DNA of 64,000 nucleotides, from NCBI RefSeq assembly GCF_042646425.1, contig NZ_JBHRTR010000018.1:1-64000 (forward strand). The letters run 5' to 3'. Made by a program: the position numbers and the translations under genes. The DNA comes from Marinibaculum pumilum (lineage in GTDB: Bacteria > Pseudomonadota > Alphaproteobacteria > Ferrovibrionales > Ferrovibrionaceae). Below are positions 1 to 9,025 of the stretch, piece by piece; the stretch's first letter is position 1; each line of letters opens with the position of its first letter. The notes under the pieces were generated by a model. The model was given only the letters and a program-made list of their open reading frames with translations. It made no database searches and was not told the origin of the DNA.

Positions 1-490
1 TTTCCCTAAGCAGACAAGCACTCGTCAGAGCACCGCCGCCCACAAAAATCCTTCCACACTTCCAACAATGTCCAATAACGCGTGACAGGACCGGGTGACC
101 CGAAACTGTCATGTCCCCGATTTCAGCGCGCAAGAGGCCGCCGGCGAAGAGCCGGTAGTGACCCGAATGCGATCCTAGTCGAGGGCCTCGCGGGACTTTC
201 GTCTGCGACGCTGGCTGCCGCCTTGCGCGACCGCCGGGCACCGCCGCCCCGTGAGAGGCCGGCTTCTTACCGAGGCCGGAACAGCGTGTCAAACGCTTTT
301 TTCCGATCGGCAGCTGCCGGCAAAAACGGCGCCAACAGGAACCTGCAGCGCCGCGTCACAAGAAACCAAGATGGGTGATCATCCCCATCCTGTCAACAGG
401 TTTCGAGATCGCGATCTGCACCCCAGGCGTCTGCCCGTCCGGCCTACCCGGGCCGCCGGCCCGCGCCGCCGCGGTTTCCCGCGGAGTGCG
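1..490. other. intergenic region without recognisable gene
   Basis: No protein family was recognised in either strand. The open frames here are short, arginine- and proline-rich, and look like GC-driven open frames. A short palindrome (CGGCAGCTGCCG) lies near 307-318. No tRNA or terminator was identified. The CBS-domain gene ends at 491, so this is its downstream side; the preceding gene lies outside the window. Confidence 0.5.
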
Positions 491-922
491 TCAGCCGGAG
501 GCGATGTAGGCCTTCAGCGCGTCGGCCTCGGCCTGCTGCTCGGCCATCCGGCTCTTCACCACGTCGCCGATCGAGATCAGGCCGATCAGCTTGCCGTTGC
601 GCCGCACAGGCAGGTGCCGGAACCGACGCTCGGTCATCACGTCCATGACCTGGTCGACATTGTCTTCCGGCGCGCAGAACACGACGTCCCTGGTCATCGC
701 CGCACTGACCGGCAGCTCCATGGCGGCGGCGCCGTCGCGGGCCAGACAACGCACGATGTCGCGTTCCGACAGGACGCCGACGATCCGGTCCGGACCGTCC
801 AGGATCAGCACCGCGCCGATCTTCTCTGCCGCCAGCACGCGCGCGACCTGAAGCAGGCTGTCGTCGGGCCGCGCGGTGACCACCGCGGCCCCCTTGGCAC
901 GCAGGATATGCTCCACAAGCAT
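491..922 (-). CDS. tandem CBS domain protein
   Basis: A 143-residue cytosolic protein consisting almost only of two CBS domains (roughly residues 8-60 and 75-132). It shows the typical CBS pattern twice: a conserved hydrophobic strand, then a G-x-(L/I)-(S/T) x (R/G)-D segment (VGVLSERDIVR and IGLISIGDVVK). CBS pairs bind adenosine nucleotides such as AMP or ATP and act as energy or redox sensors. The open frame extends upstream to 1120, but the ATG at 922 is preceded by a GGGAGG ribosome site and starts the conserved part, so I chose it. It stands alone, divergent from the DUF547 gene. Partner and ligand are unknown. Confidence 0.85.
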   Translation of the reverse strand: MLVEHILRAKGAAVVTARPDDSLLQVARVLAAEKIGAVLILDGPDRIVGVLSERDIVRCLARDGAAAMELPVSAAMTRDVVFCAPEDNVDQVMDVMTERRFRHLPVRRNGKLIGLISIGDVVKSRMAEQQAEADALKAYIASG

Positions 923-1198
923 GGGGCGACCTCCCTCGTCTCTTGCACGGCCGCGCGTTGCGGCGCGGGCCTTGCCGGAAAGTGTGTACCCACCCCGGCA
1001 CCGTGGCAAGACGACGCAGGTTAACGCGCCGGCCGCCAACAGCGATGCCGGGAAGCGATACGGCTCCCACCCGCGCCCGGTGCGGCTGTCCCTCCCGGTG
1101 CGCGTCTCCCTGCCGTGCACGCAGGCGTGACCCCGCCTGTGCGGCTCCGCCTGCTATCTGTTGGATATGGGGATGCCACGTGCGGTTGCGAGGGCGTG

Positions 1199-2106
1199 AT
1201 GACGGGATTGTCGAAGCTGCCGGGACGCGGGGCCGGAGGCGCTGCATGGGCCCCGCTGCGGTGCCTACTCCTGCTGCTGGCGCTGCCGCTGCTGGCGGGC
1301 TTCGGCGGCCTGTCATTCAATGCCGGCCCCGATGCGGAGCTGCTGCCCCACTGGCAGGCGCAGGATGCCGGGTCGACGGTCACGGTCGACCATGCGCCGT
1401 GGCAGCTTTTCCTGGACCGCCATCTGCGCCCGAACCCGGTTCCGGGCGGGCCGGCGCTGGTCGCCTATGGGGCGGTCACGGCAGCGGACAGGGCCGCGCT
1501 GCGCGCCTATATCGACCGGCTTGCCGGCATCGAGGTCACCGCGCTGAACCGGGCGGAACAGTTCGCCTACTGGATCAATCTCTACAACGCCCTGACCGTT
1601 GACCTGGTGCTGGCCCACTATCCGGTCGCAACGATCCGCGACATCGATATCTCCCCCGGCCTTTTCGCCGACGGCCCCTGGGGCCGGGACCTGGTAAATG
1701 TGGAGGGGCGCGCCCTGTCCCTGGACGATATCTCGAGCACGGCATCCTGCGCCCGATCTGGCAGGACCCGCGCATCCACTATGCCGTCAACTGCGCCTCG
1801 ATCGGCTGCCCCGCCCTGCAGGACCGCGCCTTCACCGCCGCCAATGCCGAGGCGCTGCTGGACGCAGGCGCGGCAGCCTATGTGAACAGCCCGCGCGGCG
1901 CGCGACTCGATCGCGAGGGTAAGCTCACCGTCTCGAGCCTGTACGACTGGTATGCGGTCGATTTCGGCAACGGCGCCGCCGGCGTGCTGGCGCATCTGCG
2001 GGCGCATGCGGCACCCGAACTGCGCCGGCAGCTTGAGAAAATCACCGCCATCGCCGATTCCGACTATGACTGGGCGCTCAACGACGGATCCGGCGGCGCG
2101 CGCTAG
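1199..2106 (+). pseudogene. DUF547 domain protein, frameshifted
   Basis: The N-terminal part begins MTGLSKLPG, has a leucine-rich export or lipoprotein-like segment (about residues 18-36) and then DUF547 sequence (NRAEQFAYWINLYNALTVD). After the codons for LSLDDI near 1730 the frame is lost: an apparent extra TC in ATCTCGAG shifts it by two bases. The remainder of the domain (EHGILRPIWQDPRIHYAVNC, then the Cys-containing ASIGCPAL) continues in another frame to the TAG at 2104. Removing two bases restores one protein of about 300 residues. Either a recent inactivation or a sequencing/assembly error. Its stop shares the CTAG tetranucleotide with the stop of the convergent hydrolase gene. DUF547 proteins are exported proteins of unknown function. 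Confidence 0.75.
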
Positions 2107-2900
2107 AATCCTGCCGGCGGCAGATCGGCCAGGAAGGCCTCGAGCGCCGCGTTGAAGGCGGCCGGCCGCTCCAGATTGGAGATATGACCCGCGCCCTCGA
2201 TCACAACGTAGCGGCTGCCGGGAATCGCCGCGGCCATGCGCTTCATCACCACCGGCGGCGCCACCCTGTCGGCGCTGCCGGCCAGCACCAGCACCGGCAT
2301 CGACAGCGCGGCCAGCGCATCCCGCCGGTCGAAGACGGTGAGCATCGAGAGCATGCCGCGATAGGTGGCTTCCGGCACGGCGGCCATGGCGGCGGTCGCC
2401 GCCGCCTCCGCCGCCGGATCGGCGCCCTTCGCCACCATGTTGCGCATCAGCTCCGGCGCCAGGTGGGCCATGCTGCGGCCGGCATCCAGCGGCGCCAGGC
2501 GCTCCGCCAGGAACTTCGCCTGCCAGTCGCCGCTCGCCGGGCCGAAGGAGGGGCTGGTGCCCGACAGGACCAGGCCGCGCAGCCGGTCGCCATGCCGCGC
2601 GGCGACCTCCTGCGCCAGCATGCCGCCCATGGAATGGCCGACCAGCACCGTCTGGTCCATCTGGAGCGAATCCAGCAGGCGCGGCACCGCGGCCGCCAGC
2701 TCCGCCCAGTCGAACCGCGCCGGCGCAGGGCTGTCGCCATAGCCCGGCCCGTCCCAGGCCATCGCCCGCCAGCCGCGAGCGCCGAAATGGGCGAGCTGGG
2801 GGTCGAACAGGGTCCGGTTGCCGCCGATGCCGTGCAGGAACAGCAGCAGCGGCCCCTGCCCTTCCGACTTGAAGGCTGGAAGTGCCCCCGGGTTCGCCAT
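2103..2900 (-). CDS. alpha/beta hydrolase (enol-lactonase-like)
   Basis: A 265-residue alpha/beta-fold hydrolase. The nucleophile elbow GHSMGG puts the serine at residue 90; the acid is D211 in GSADRV and the histidine H239 in GAGHISN. The oxyanion-hole HG is in FLHGIGG near residue 23. Overall it resembles the 3-oxoadipate enol-lactonase (PcaD)/BioH-like group, but the substrate cannot be set from sequence. The start at 2900 (MANPGALPAF) is used because upstream sequence in the same frame looks non-coding and overlaps the divergent acyl-CoA synthetase leader. It is divergent from an acyl-CoA synthetase, so a role in acid or lactone breakdown is plausible but inferred. Confidence 0.85.
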   Translation of the reverse strand: MANPGALPAFKSEGQGPLLLFLHGIGGNRTLFDPQLAHFGARGWRAMAWDGPGYGDSPAPARFDWAELAAAVPRLLDSLQMDQTVLVGHSMGGMLAQEVAARHGDRLRGLVLSGTSPSFGPASGDWQAKFLAERLAPLDAGRSMAHLAPELMRNMVAKGADPAAEAAATAAMAAVPEATYRGMLSMLTVFDRRDALAALSMPVLVLAGSADRVAPPVVMKRMAAAIPGSRYVVIEGAGHISNLERPAAFNAALEAFLADLPPAGF

Positions 2901-3013
2901 GATGCCGTCCGTTCCGCCGATTGCAGGTCCCTGTCGCCGACGGCAGACTGCCGCGCAACCGGGCCGACGACAATCCGGACCGGGTTGCGAATCCAGTGGG
3001 ATGGGGAGGAAGA

Positions 3014-4543
3014 ATGGAGCCGTTCCTGCTTTCGGGCGAGCGCCGGCTGTCGCGCGCGCAGATGCTGGAGAACGCGGCACGCGCCGCCACCGGCTTCGAC
3101 GCCCTCGGCATCGGGCCCGACGACAGCATCGCCTACATGCTGCGCAACGACTTCCCCGCGCTGGAGGTGCTGAACGCCGCCAATCATATCGGCGCCCTGG
3201 CGGTGCCGATGAACTGGCATTTCGGCCGGCGCGAGGCCGGGCATGTGCTGCGCGACTGCGCGGCGAAGGCGCTGGTGGTGCATGAGGACCTGCTGCCGCA
3301 GATCCCGCTGCAGGACTTCCCAGACCTGAAAGTGCTGGTGGTGCCGACTCCGCCGGAGCTCCGCGCCGCCTATCGCGCGCCGGCGGAGCCGGCAACGGTG
3401 CCGGCGACAGCCGCGGAATGGCACGGCTGGGTCGCCGGCCATGCGCCCTGGACGGCACCGCCGCCGCCGGCGCGCGGCTCGATGATCTACACCTCCGGCA
3501 CCACCGGGGTGCCGAAGGGCGTGCGCCGCAAGCCGGCCGACGCGGCCACCGCCCAGGCCAGCCTCGCCCTACTGGCGCGCGGCTTCGGCGTGGTGCCGGG
3601 GATGCGCACGGTGATGACCGGGCCGCTCTATCACAGCGCCACCGTCTCCTATGCCCGCGGCGCCAGCCAGCAGGCGGACTGTTTCGTGCTGATGCCGCGC
3701 TTCGACGCGGAAGAGCTCCTGGCGCTGATCGAGCGTCACCGGCTGGGCCGCATGCACATGGTGCCGACCATGTTCGTCCGCCTGCTGCGCCTGCCCGACG
3801 CGGTGAAGCGGAAATACGACCTTTCCTCGCTGGAATTCGTCGTCCACGGCGCCGCCCCCTGCCCGCCGGAGGTGAAGCGGGCGATGATCGACTGGTGGGG
3901 GCCGGTGATCCACGAATATTACGGCTCCACCGAGGCCAGCATCGTCACCGTCGCCTCCAGCGACGACTGGCTGAAGCATCCCGGCACGGTCGGCCGCCCC
4001 GATCCGGAGCGGCGCTTTGCGATCGTCGGCGAGGACGGCCGGGTGCTGCCGCCGGGCGAGACGGGGGAGATCTTCGTCGGCCTGGAGGGGCTGTCGGACT
4101 TCACCTACAACCGCATGGACGAGAAGCGCGCCGAGATCGACCGCGACGGCATGGTCACCAACGGCGATGTCGGCTTCCTGAACGGCGACGGCTATCTGTT
4201 CCTGTGCGACCGCAAGCGCGACATGATCATCTCCGGCGGGGTGAACATCTACCCGGCGGAAATCGAGGCGGAGATCATGACCCATCCCGCCATCGCCGAC
4301 TGCGCGGTGTTCGGCATTCCCGACGACGAGTTCGGTGAGGCGATCGCCGCCGCGATCTGCGTGCAGGCGGGCCACGATCTCTCCGCCAAGGATCTCTCCG
4401 CCTACCTGGCGGAGCGGATGGCCCGCTACAAGCTGCCGCGGGTGATCGACCTGCATGACAGCCTGCCGCGCGAGGACAGCGGCAAGATCTTCAAGCAGCG
4501 CCTGCGCGCGCCCTACTGGGAGAAGGCCGGCCGACAGATCTGA
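3014..4543 (+). CDS. AMP-dependent acyl-CoA synthetase
   Basis: A 509-residue member of the ANL adenylating superfamily that activates a carboxylic acid with ATP and transfers it to CoA. Motifs in order: the phosphate loop YTSGTTGVPKG (residues 159-169), YYGSTEA in the middle, the hinge region DGYLFLCDRKRDMIISGG and the C-terminal catalytic lysine in PREDSGKIFK. The ATG at 3014 follows GGGGAGGA with correct spacing; a longer frame upstream lacks family similarity. It is slightly short at the N terminus compared with many acyl-CoA synthetases. Substrate is not evident. There is no reason to call it benzoate-CoA ligase although a box cluster lies about 55 kb away. Confidence 0.88.
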   Translation: MEPFLLSGERRLSRAQMLENAARAATGFDALGIGPDDSIAYMLRNDFPALEVLNAANHIGALAVPMNWHFGRREAGHVLRDCAAKALVVHEDLLPQIPLQDFPDLKVLVVPTPPELRAAYRAPAEPATVPATAAEWHGWVAGHAPWTAPPPPARGSMIYTSGTTGVPKGVRRKPADAATAQASLALLARGFGVVPGMRTVMTGPLYHSATVSYARGASQQADCFVLMPRFDAEELLALIERHRLGRMHMVPTMFVRLLRLPDAVKRKYDLSSLEFVVHGAAPCPPEVKRAMIDWWGPVIHEYYGSTEASIVTVASSDDWLKHPGTVGRPDPERRFAIVGEDGRVLPPGETGEIFVGLEGLSDFTYNRMDEKRAEIDRDGMVTNGDVGFLNGDGYLFLCDRKRDMIISGGVNIYPAEIEAEIMTHPAIADCAVFGIPDDEFGEAIAAAICVQAGHDLSAKDLSAYLAERMARYKLPRVIDLHDSLPREDSGKIFKQRLRAPYWEKAGRQI

Positions 4544-4706
4544 ACGCGTTCCCGGTCCCTGCCGCGGCAGCGAGGCAGGGCGAAGATGCCGATTCCGCGG
4601 CGGCGCATGTCGAAGCATGTCGCGCGCCGCGAACGCATTGCCAAGCGGCGGCTTCCCGCTCATATTGCACCGCACAAGAGACCCCGAAGACGCGGGAGCG
4701 GAAGCC

Positions 4707-5891
4707 ATGAACGTACCGGATTCCCGGAAGCCCAACCGGTCGGGCGACCTGCCCGCGGAATTCGCCAGCCAGACGCCGGCGACCCTGCGGGGCCCCTGCC
4801 AGCGGGTCGCGCTGATCCTGCAGGGCGGCGGTGCCCTGGGCTCCTACCAGGCCGGTGCTTACGAGGCGCTGCAGGACGGCGGCTACCTGCCCGACTGGGT
4901 GGCGGGCATCTCCATCGGTGCGATCAACACAGCGATCATCGTCGGCAACCGGCCGGAAGACCGGGTGAAGCGGCTGCGGGAATTCTGGGAGCGGATGACG
5001 GCCGTGCATCCGCTGCTGGACGCGATCAACTCCGACGCGACCGCCCACCTGATCAATGCCTGGTCGGCTAATTTCACCGCGCTGCGCGGCGTGCCCGGCT
5101 TCTTCTCCCCGCGGCTGCCGGCCCCCTTCTTCCAGCCGGTCGGCACGCCGGCGGCGACCAGCTACTACGACACCTCCGCCCTGCGGGAGACCCTGCTGGA
5201 GTTCGTCGACTTCGACCTGCTGAACAACGGGCCGGTGCGGCTCAGCGTCGGCGCGGTGAACGTGCAGACCGGCAACCAGGTCTTCTTCGACAATTCGCAG
5301 ATGGAGATCCGGGTCGAGCATATCATGGCCTCCGGCGCCCTGCCGCCGGGCTTCCCGGCGGTGATGATCGACGGCGAGTTCTGGTGGGACGGCGGCATCG
5401 TCTCCAACAACCCGCTGCAGATCGTCCTCGACGAGGAGCCGCGGATCTCCACCCTCTGCTTCCAGATCGACCTGTTCTCCGCCCGCGGCGTGCTGCCCCG
5501 CACCCTGCCGGAGGTCGAGGCGCGGCAGAAGGACATCCAGTATTCCAGCCGCACCCGCGCCAATACCGACCGGGTGCGCCGGATGCAGGACCTGCGCCGC
5601 AAGCTGCACTATGCGCTGCAGCAGCTGCCGAAGGAGAAGCTGGAATCCAAGGAGATGCAAACGCTCTGGGATGAGAGCTGCGCGGCGCAGATGCACATCG
5701 CGCACCTGATCTACCGGCCGCGGCCGGGCGAACAGGCGTCGAAGGACTACGAATTCTCCCGCGCCACCATGCTCTCGCGCTGGCGCCGCGGGCGCTACGA
5801 CACCCGCTACGGCCTGCGCAACAAGGGCTGGCTGAAGCCGCTGCCCGACAATGAGGGTGTCGCGACCTACGACCTGACCGCCCGGACCTGA
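4707..5891 (+). CDS. patatin-like phospholipase with DUF3734
   Basis: A 394-residue patatin-family serine hydrolase. The glycine-rich oxyanion loop GGGALG lies at about residues 40-45, the nucleophile serine is S69 in GISIG, and the aspartate of the Ser-Asp dyad is D228 in WWDGG. The C-terminal third matches the DUF3734 extension that often follows this patatin type. It is the first gene of a tight run with acetoacetate decarboxylase and 3-hydroxybutyrate dehydrogenase. That context suggests turnover of polyhydroxybutyrate or short acyl esters into ketone bodies, but this is inference; the sequence alone supports only a lipid acyl hydrolase. No signal peptide is visible, so it is likely cytosolic. 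Confidence 0.88.
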   Translation: MNVPDSRKPNRSGDLPAEFASQTPATLRGPCQRVALILQGGGALGSYQAGAYEALQDGGYLPDWVAGISIGAINTAIIVGNRPEDRVKRLREFWERMTAVHPLLDAINSDATAHLINAWSANFTALRGVPGFFSPRLPAPFFQPVGTPAATSYYDTSALRETLLEFVDFDLLNNGPVRLSVGAVNVQTGNQVFFDNSQMEIRVEHIMASGALPPGFPAVMIDGEFWWDGGIVSNNPLQIVLDEEPRISTLCFQIDLFSARGVLPRTLPEVEARQKDIQYSSRTRANTDRVRRMQDLRRKLHYALQQLPKEKLESKEMQTLWDESCAAQMHIAHLIYRPRPGEQASKDYEFSRATMLSRWRRGRYDTRYGLRNKGWLKPLPDNEGVATYDLTART

Positions 5892-5955
5892 CCGCAACCT
5901 GCGGCCAGCCCGACCGCCACCCCACCGACCGCCCCAACCAGGCAAGAGGCCAGCC

Positions 5956-6693
5956 GTGACCGAAGACGAAGTGCGCGCCAAGGCGTTCGCGATGCCGCTC
6001 TACTGCCCGTCCTACCCGCCGGGGCCGTACCGGTTCATCAACCGCGAGTTCTTCATCATCACCTACCGCACCGACCCGGAGCTGCTGCGCCGGATCGTGC
6101 CGGCGCCGCTGGAGGTCGCGGCGCCGCATGTGAAGTTCGAGGTGATCAACATGCCGGACTCCGCCGGCTTCGGAAATTATGTGGAATCGGGCCAGGTGAT
6201 CCCGGTGACCTACAAGGGCAAGCCCGGCGGCTATGTCCACATGATGTTCCTGAACGACCATCCGCCGATCGCCGGCGGGCGGGAGCTCTGGGGCTTCCCC
6301 AAGAAGCTCGCCGACCCGACCTTCGAGGTGGTGCGCGACACCCTGACCGGCACCCTGGACTATAACGGCCAGCGGGTCGCCACCGCGACGATGGGCTACA
6401 AGTACCAGAGCCTGGATGCGGCCGAGGTGAAGACCGCGCTGGAAGGCGACAACTACATGATGAAGATCCTGCCGCATGTGGACGGCACGCCCCGGGTCTG
6501 CGAGCTGGTCGGCTACAACCTGACCGACATCACGGTGAAGGGCGCCTGGCGCGGCCCGGCGCGGCTGGAGCTGTTCCACAACGCGATGGCGCCGGTGGCC
6601 GACCTGCCGGTGCTGGAAGTGATCGACGCGATCCACATCAACACCGACCTGACCCTGCCCTATGGCCGCGTCGTCCACGACTATCTCGCCTGA
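5956..6693 (+). CDS. adc: acetoacetate decarboxylase
   Basis: A 245-residue acetoacetate decarboxylase family enzyme. The family converts acetoacetate to acetone and CO2 through a Schiff base on lysine. The adjacent lysines K116 and K117 in ELWGFPKKLADP correspond to the catalytic lysine and its pKa-lowering neighbour. The start is GTG at 5956 behind AAGAGG. It sits 64 bases after the patatin gene and 17 bases before 3-hydroxybutyrate dehydrogenase, which produces acetoacetate. The three genes therefore make a plausible ketone-body operon. Some family members act on other substrates, so the activity is likely but not certain. Confidence 0.9.
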   Translation: MTEDEVRAKAFAMPLYCPSYPPGPYRFINREFFIITYRTDPELLRRIVPAPLEVAAPHVKFEVINMPDSAGFGNYVESGQVIPVTYKGKPGGYVHMMFLNDHPPIAGGRELWGFPKKLADPTFEVVRDTLTGTLDYNGQRVATATMGYKYQSLDAAEVKTALEGDNYMMKILPHVDGTPRVCELVGYNLTDITVKGAWRGPARLELFHNAMAPVADLPVLEVIDAIHINTDLTLPYGRVVHDYLA

Positions 6694-6710
6694 AAGAGGA
6701 GAGGAAGATC

Positions 6711-7493
6711 ATGTCCGTGAGAGACAAGGTTTCCGTCGTCACCGGCGCCGCCTCCGGCATCGGCAAGGAGATCGCCATCGAGTTCGCCAAGGGCGGCGCC
6801 AAGGTGGTGATCGCCGACCTGAACCTGGACGGTGCGGAGGCCGCGGCGAAGGAGCTGCGCGACGGCGGCGGCCGGGCGATGGCGGTGGCGATGGACGTCA
6901 CCAGCGAGGAGCAGGTGAATGCCGGCATCGACAAGGCGGCGTCGGAATTCGGCGGCATCGACGTGCTGGTCAGCAATGCCGGCATCCAGCACATCGCGGC
7001 GGTCGACGAGCTGGAATATTCCTGGTGGAAAAAGATGCTGGCGATCCACCTGGACGGCGCCTTCCTGACCACCAAGGCCTGCCTGAAGCATATGTATTCC
7101 CAGGGCCGCGGCGGCAGCGTGATCTACATGGGCTCCGTCCATTCCAAGGAGGCCTCGGTGCTGAAGGCGCCCTATGTCACCGCCAAGCACGGCCTGGAGG
7201 GCCTCTGCCGGGTGGTGGCAAAGGAAGGCGCGCAGCACAAGGTCCGCGCCAACCTGATCTGCCCCGGCTTCGTCCGCACCCCGCTGGTCGACAAGCAGAT
7301 CCCGGAGCAGGCGCGCGACCTCGGCATCTCCGAGGAGGAGGTGGTGAAGAACGTGATGCTGAAGAACACCGTGGACGGCGAATTCACCACGGTGCAGGAC
7401 GTCGCCCAGTGCGCCGTCTTCCTGGCCGGCTTCGAGACCAACGCGCTGACCGGCCAGTCGCTGATCGTCAGCCACGGCTGGTTCATGGAGTGA
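6711..7493 (+). CDS. bdhA: 3-hydroxybutyrate dehydrogenase (SDR)
   Basis: A 260-residue short-chain dehydrogenase closely resembling bacterial D-3-hydroxybutyrate dehydrogenases, which interconvert 3-hydroxybutyrate and acetoacetate with NAD. Visible: cofactor motif TGAASGIG (residues 11-18), NAG (89-91), catalytic S142, Y155 and K159. D36 after the second strand favours NAD over NADP. Family-specific features include GIQHIAAV and the C-terminal SLIVSHGWFME. A strong AAAGAGGAGAGG ribosome site precedes the ATG. It is the last gene of the patatin-adc-bdhA run and converges on the ThrE-like exporter gene, whose stop is 10 bases away. Confidence 0.92.
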   Translation: MSVRDKVSVVTGAASGIGKEIAIEFAKGGAKVVIADLNLDGAEAAAKELRDGGGRAMAVAMDVTSEEQVNAGIDKAASEFGGIDVLVSNAGIQHIAAVDELEYSWWKKMLAIHLDGAFLTTKACLKHMYSQGRGGSVIYMGSVHSKEASVLKAPYVTAKHGLEGLCRVVAKEGAQHKVRANLICPGFVRTPLVDKQIPEQARDLGISEEEVVKNVMLKNTVDGEFTTVQDVAQCAVFLAGFETNALTGQSLIVSHGWFME

Positions 7494-7503
7494 CCCGGAC
7501 CGC

Positions 7504-8826
7504 TCAGCCGGGCCTGCGGCCTGCTCCCGCATCGGGGCGCCGCAGGCCCGGCAGGCGGCTTTCCAGCGCCAGCCGGGGCAGGATCACACCGGCGCACATC
7601 ACGAAGACGATCATCGCCGCGGTGGTGCCGCTCGCCACCGCCGTCAGCAGCAGCCGGGGCGGCGCGGTCGCGCCTGCCCGCGCGATATCGACCAGGGCGG
7701 CAGCCGTCTCGAACAGGTAGAGCCCCGGCATCATCGACACCGTGGAGACGAAGGCGAAGGCGGCGAAGGGAAAGCGCAGCCGGTCCGCCAGGACGGCCGC
7801 CGCGGTGCCGGCCAGCAGGCAGGCCAGGAAGGTCGATCCTTCCAGGCTCAGCCCCCATTCCAGCAGCCACCAGCGCAGGCCATGCGCCACCATGCCGATC
7901 GCCATCGGCACCGGCAGCGCCCGCCAGGGCATGCTGAAGAAGCTGCCGAAGGCGGCGACCGCCAGGCCCGCCGCCAGCATGTCGTGCCACCAGGCGACCT
8001 GCACCGCCCCCCCGCCGATCGGCAGCACGCCGCCGGCAAGCGACAGGCCCAGCAGCAGGCCGGCGCAGATCATCAGCACGATCAGCAGCGCATAGCTGAC
8101 CCGCGCCAGGCCGATCGCCACCCGCAGCCGCGCCAGGTCCACCCCGCCGTTCAGCAGATGCGCGCCGGGCACCAGGATCATGCAGGGACAGACCAGGATA
8201 AGGCGCGGGTCGATGCCCAGCCCGGCGGCCGGGCCTGCGGCGATCACGGCGGGCCCCAGCAGGCCGGCCAGCAGCGCGGCGCAGAGCGGCTGCAGCAGCG
8301 GATTGTCGCTGACCCGCGCCAGCCCCCGCCGCAGCCAGGCGCCGAGGCCGGCGCTGACCATGATCGCCGCCAGGGTGGCCGGGTCGGCCGCGCCGAAAAT
8401 CACCCCCAGCGCGGCGGCGCCGAGGGCCGCCATCACAGCGAAACGCAGGGTGGAAGACGGTGACAGGCGGCCGATCCGCGCGAATTCCGTCTGTGCCGCT
8501 GCCGGCGCCAGGCGGCCCGTGCATACCGCATCGACGGCGCGCAACCCTTCGGCGATCCGGTTCATGTCGGCGCCGACCGGCCGCGCCCGCACCACCATCG
8601 GCAGCGAACGACCGTCGACCAGCAGGGTCAGTTCGCCCCACTGCACCAGCAGGTCGGCACGCAGGCCAAGCGCCGCGCCCAGCCGCGCGATATTGGCGCT
8701 CAGCGCCTCGGAAGTCAGGCCGTTGACGAACAGCAGCCGCGCCGCGGTTTCCAGCAGGGCGACGTTGTCCGCAGCATCGGACGGCGCGTGCGGTTCCTGC
8801 GGCGGGTCGGATGGGATCTCAGGCAA
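7504..8826 (-). CDS. threonine/serine exporter family protein (ThrE-like)
   Basis: An inner-membrane protein of about 440 residues with the two-part layout of the ThrE family. The N-terminal soluble part (ETAARLLFVNGLTSEALSANIARL) contains the DUF1212 domain and is followed by multiple hydrophobic segments; the C-terminal part matches the second ThrE domain (CILVPGAHLLNGG and STVSMMPGLYLF). ThrE family members export threonine or serine. The open frame continues upstream to 9204 but that sequence is low-complexity. No good ATG exists near the domain start; the TTG at 8826 (LPEIPSDPP) is the most plausible initiation codon but remains uncertain. Divergent from the wall hydrolase gene. Confidence 0.8.
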   Translation of the reverse strand: MPEIPSDPPQEPHAPSDAADNVALLETAARLLFVNGLTSEALSANIARLGAALGLRADLLVQWGELTLLVDGRSLPMVVRARPVGADMNRIAEGLRAVDAVCTGRLAPAAAQTEFARIGRLSPSSTLRFAVMAALGAAALGVIFGAADPATLAAIMVSAGLGAWLRRGLARVSDNPLLQPLCAALLAGLLGPAVIAAGPAAGLGIDPRLILVCPCMILVPGAHLLNGGVDLARLRVAIGLARVSYALLIVLMICAGLLLGLSLAGGVLPIGGGAVQVAWWHDMLAAGLAVAAFGSFFSMPWRALPVPMAIGMVAHGLRWWLLEWGLSLEGSTFLACLLAGTAAAVLADRLRFPFAAFAFVSTVSMMPGLYLFETAAALVDIARAGATAPPRLLLTAVASGTTAAMIVFVMCAGVILPRLALESRLPGLRRPDAGAGRRPG

Positions 8827-9025
8827 GGTTCGGTCGTCCGGTGGCGCGGAAGGAGTGGGCAGGGCGCGACGGGAATCCGCTCGCCGCGGCCCATTCTGCG
8901 CGCGATCCAGTGCGGCGTCTCCTGCACTCCGCACCCCGGCTGTGGGCGGCGGACCCGCCGCACCTGCCGGAGATCGGCCATCTGCCGGCCCGATTGCCGC
9001 CGCAATCCCCGGGCATCCGGTTCGC

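Noticed and set aside
82..378. 98-residue open frame near the window start
   Set aside because: Arg/Ala-rich, no ribosome site, no family.
3014..4543. Acyl-CoA synthetase as the benzoate-CoA ligase of the box pathway
   Set aside because: It is about 55 kb from boxCB and shows only general ANL motifs.
4491..5981. A 496-residue reverse-strand frame
   Set aside because: Antisense to the patatin gene, whose catalytic motifs are intact.
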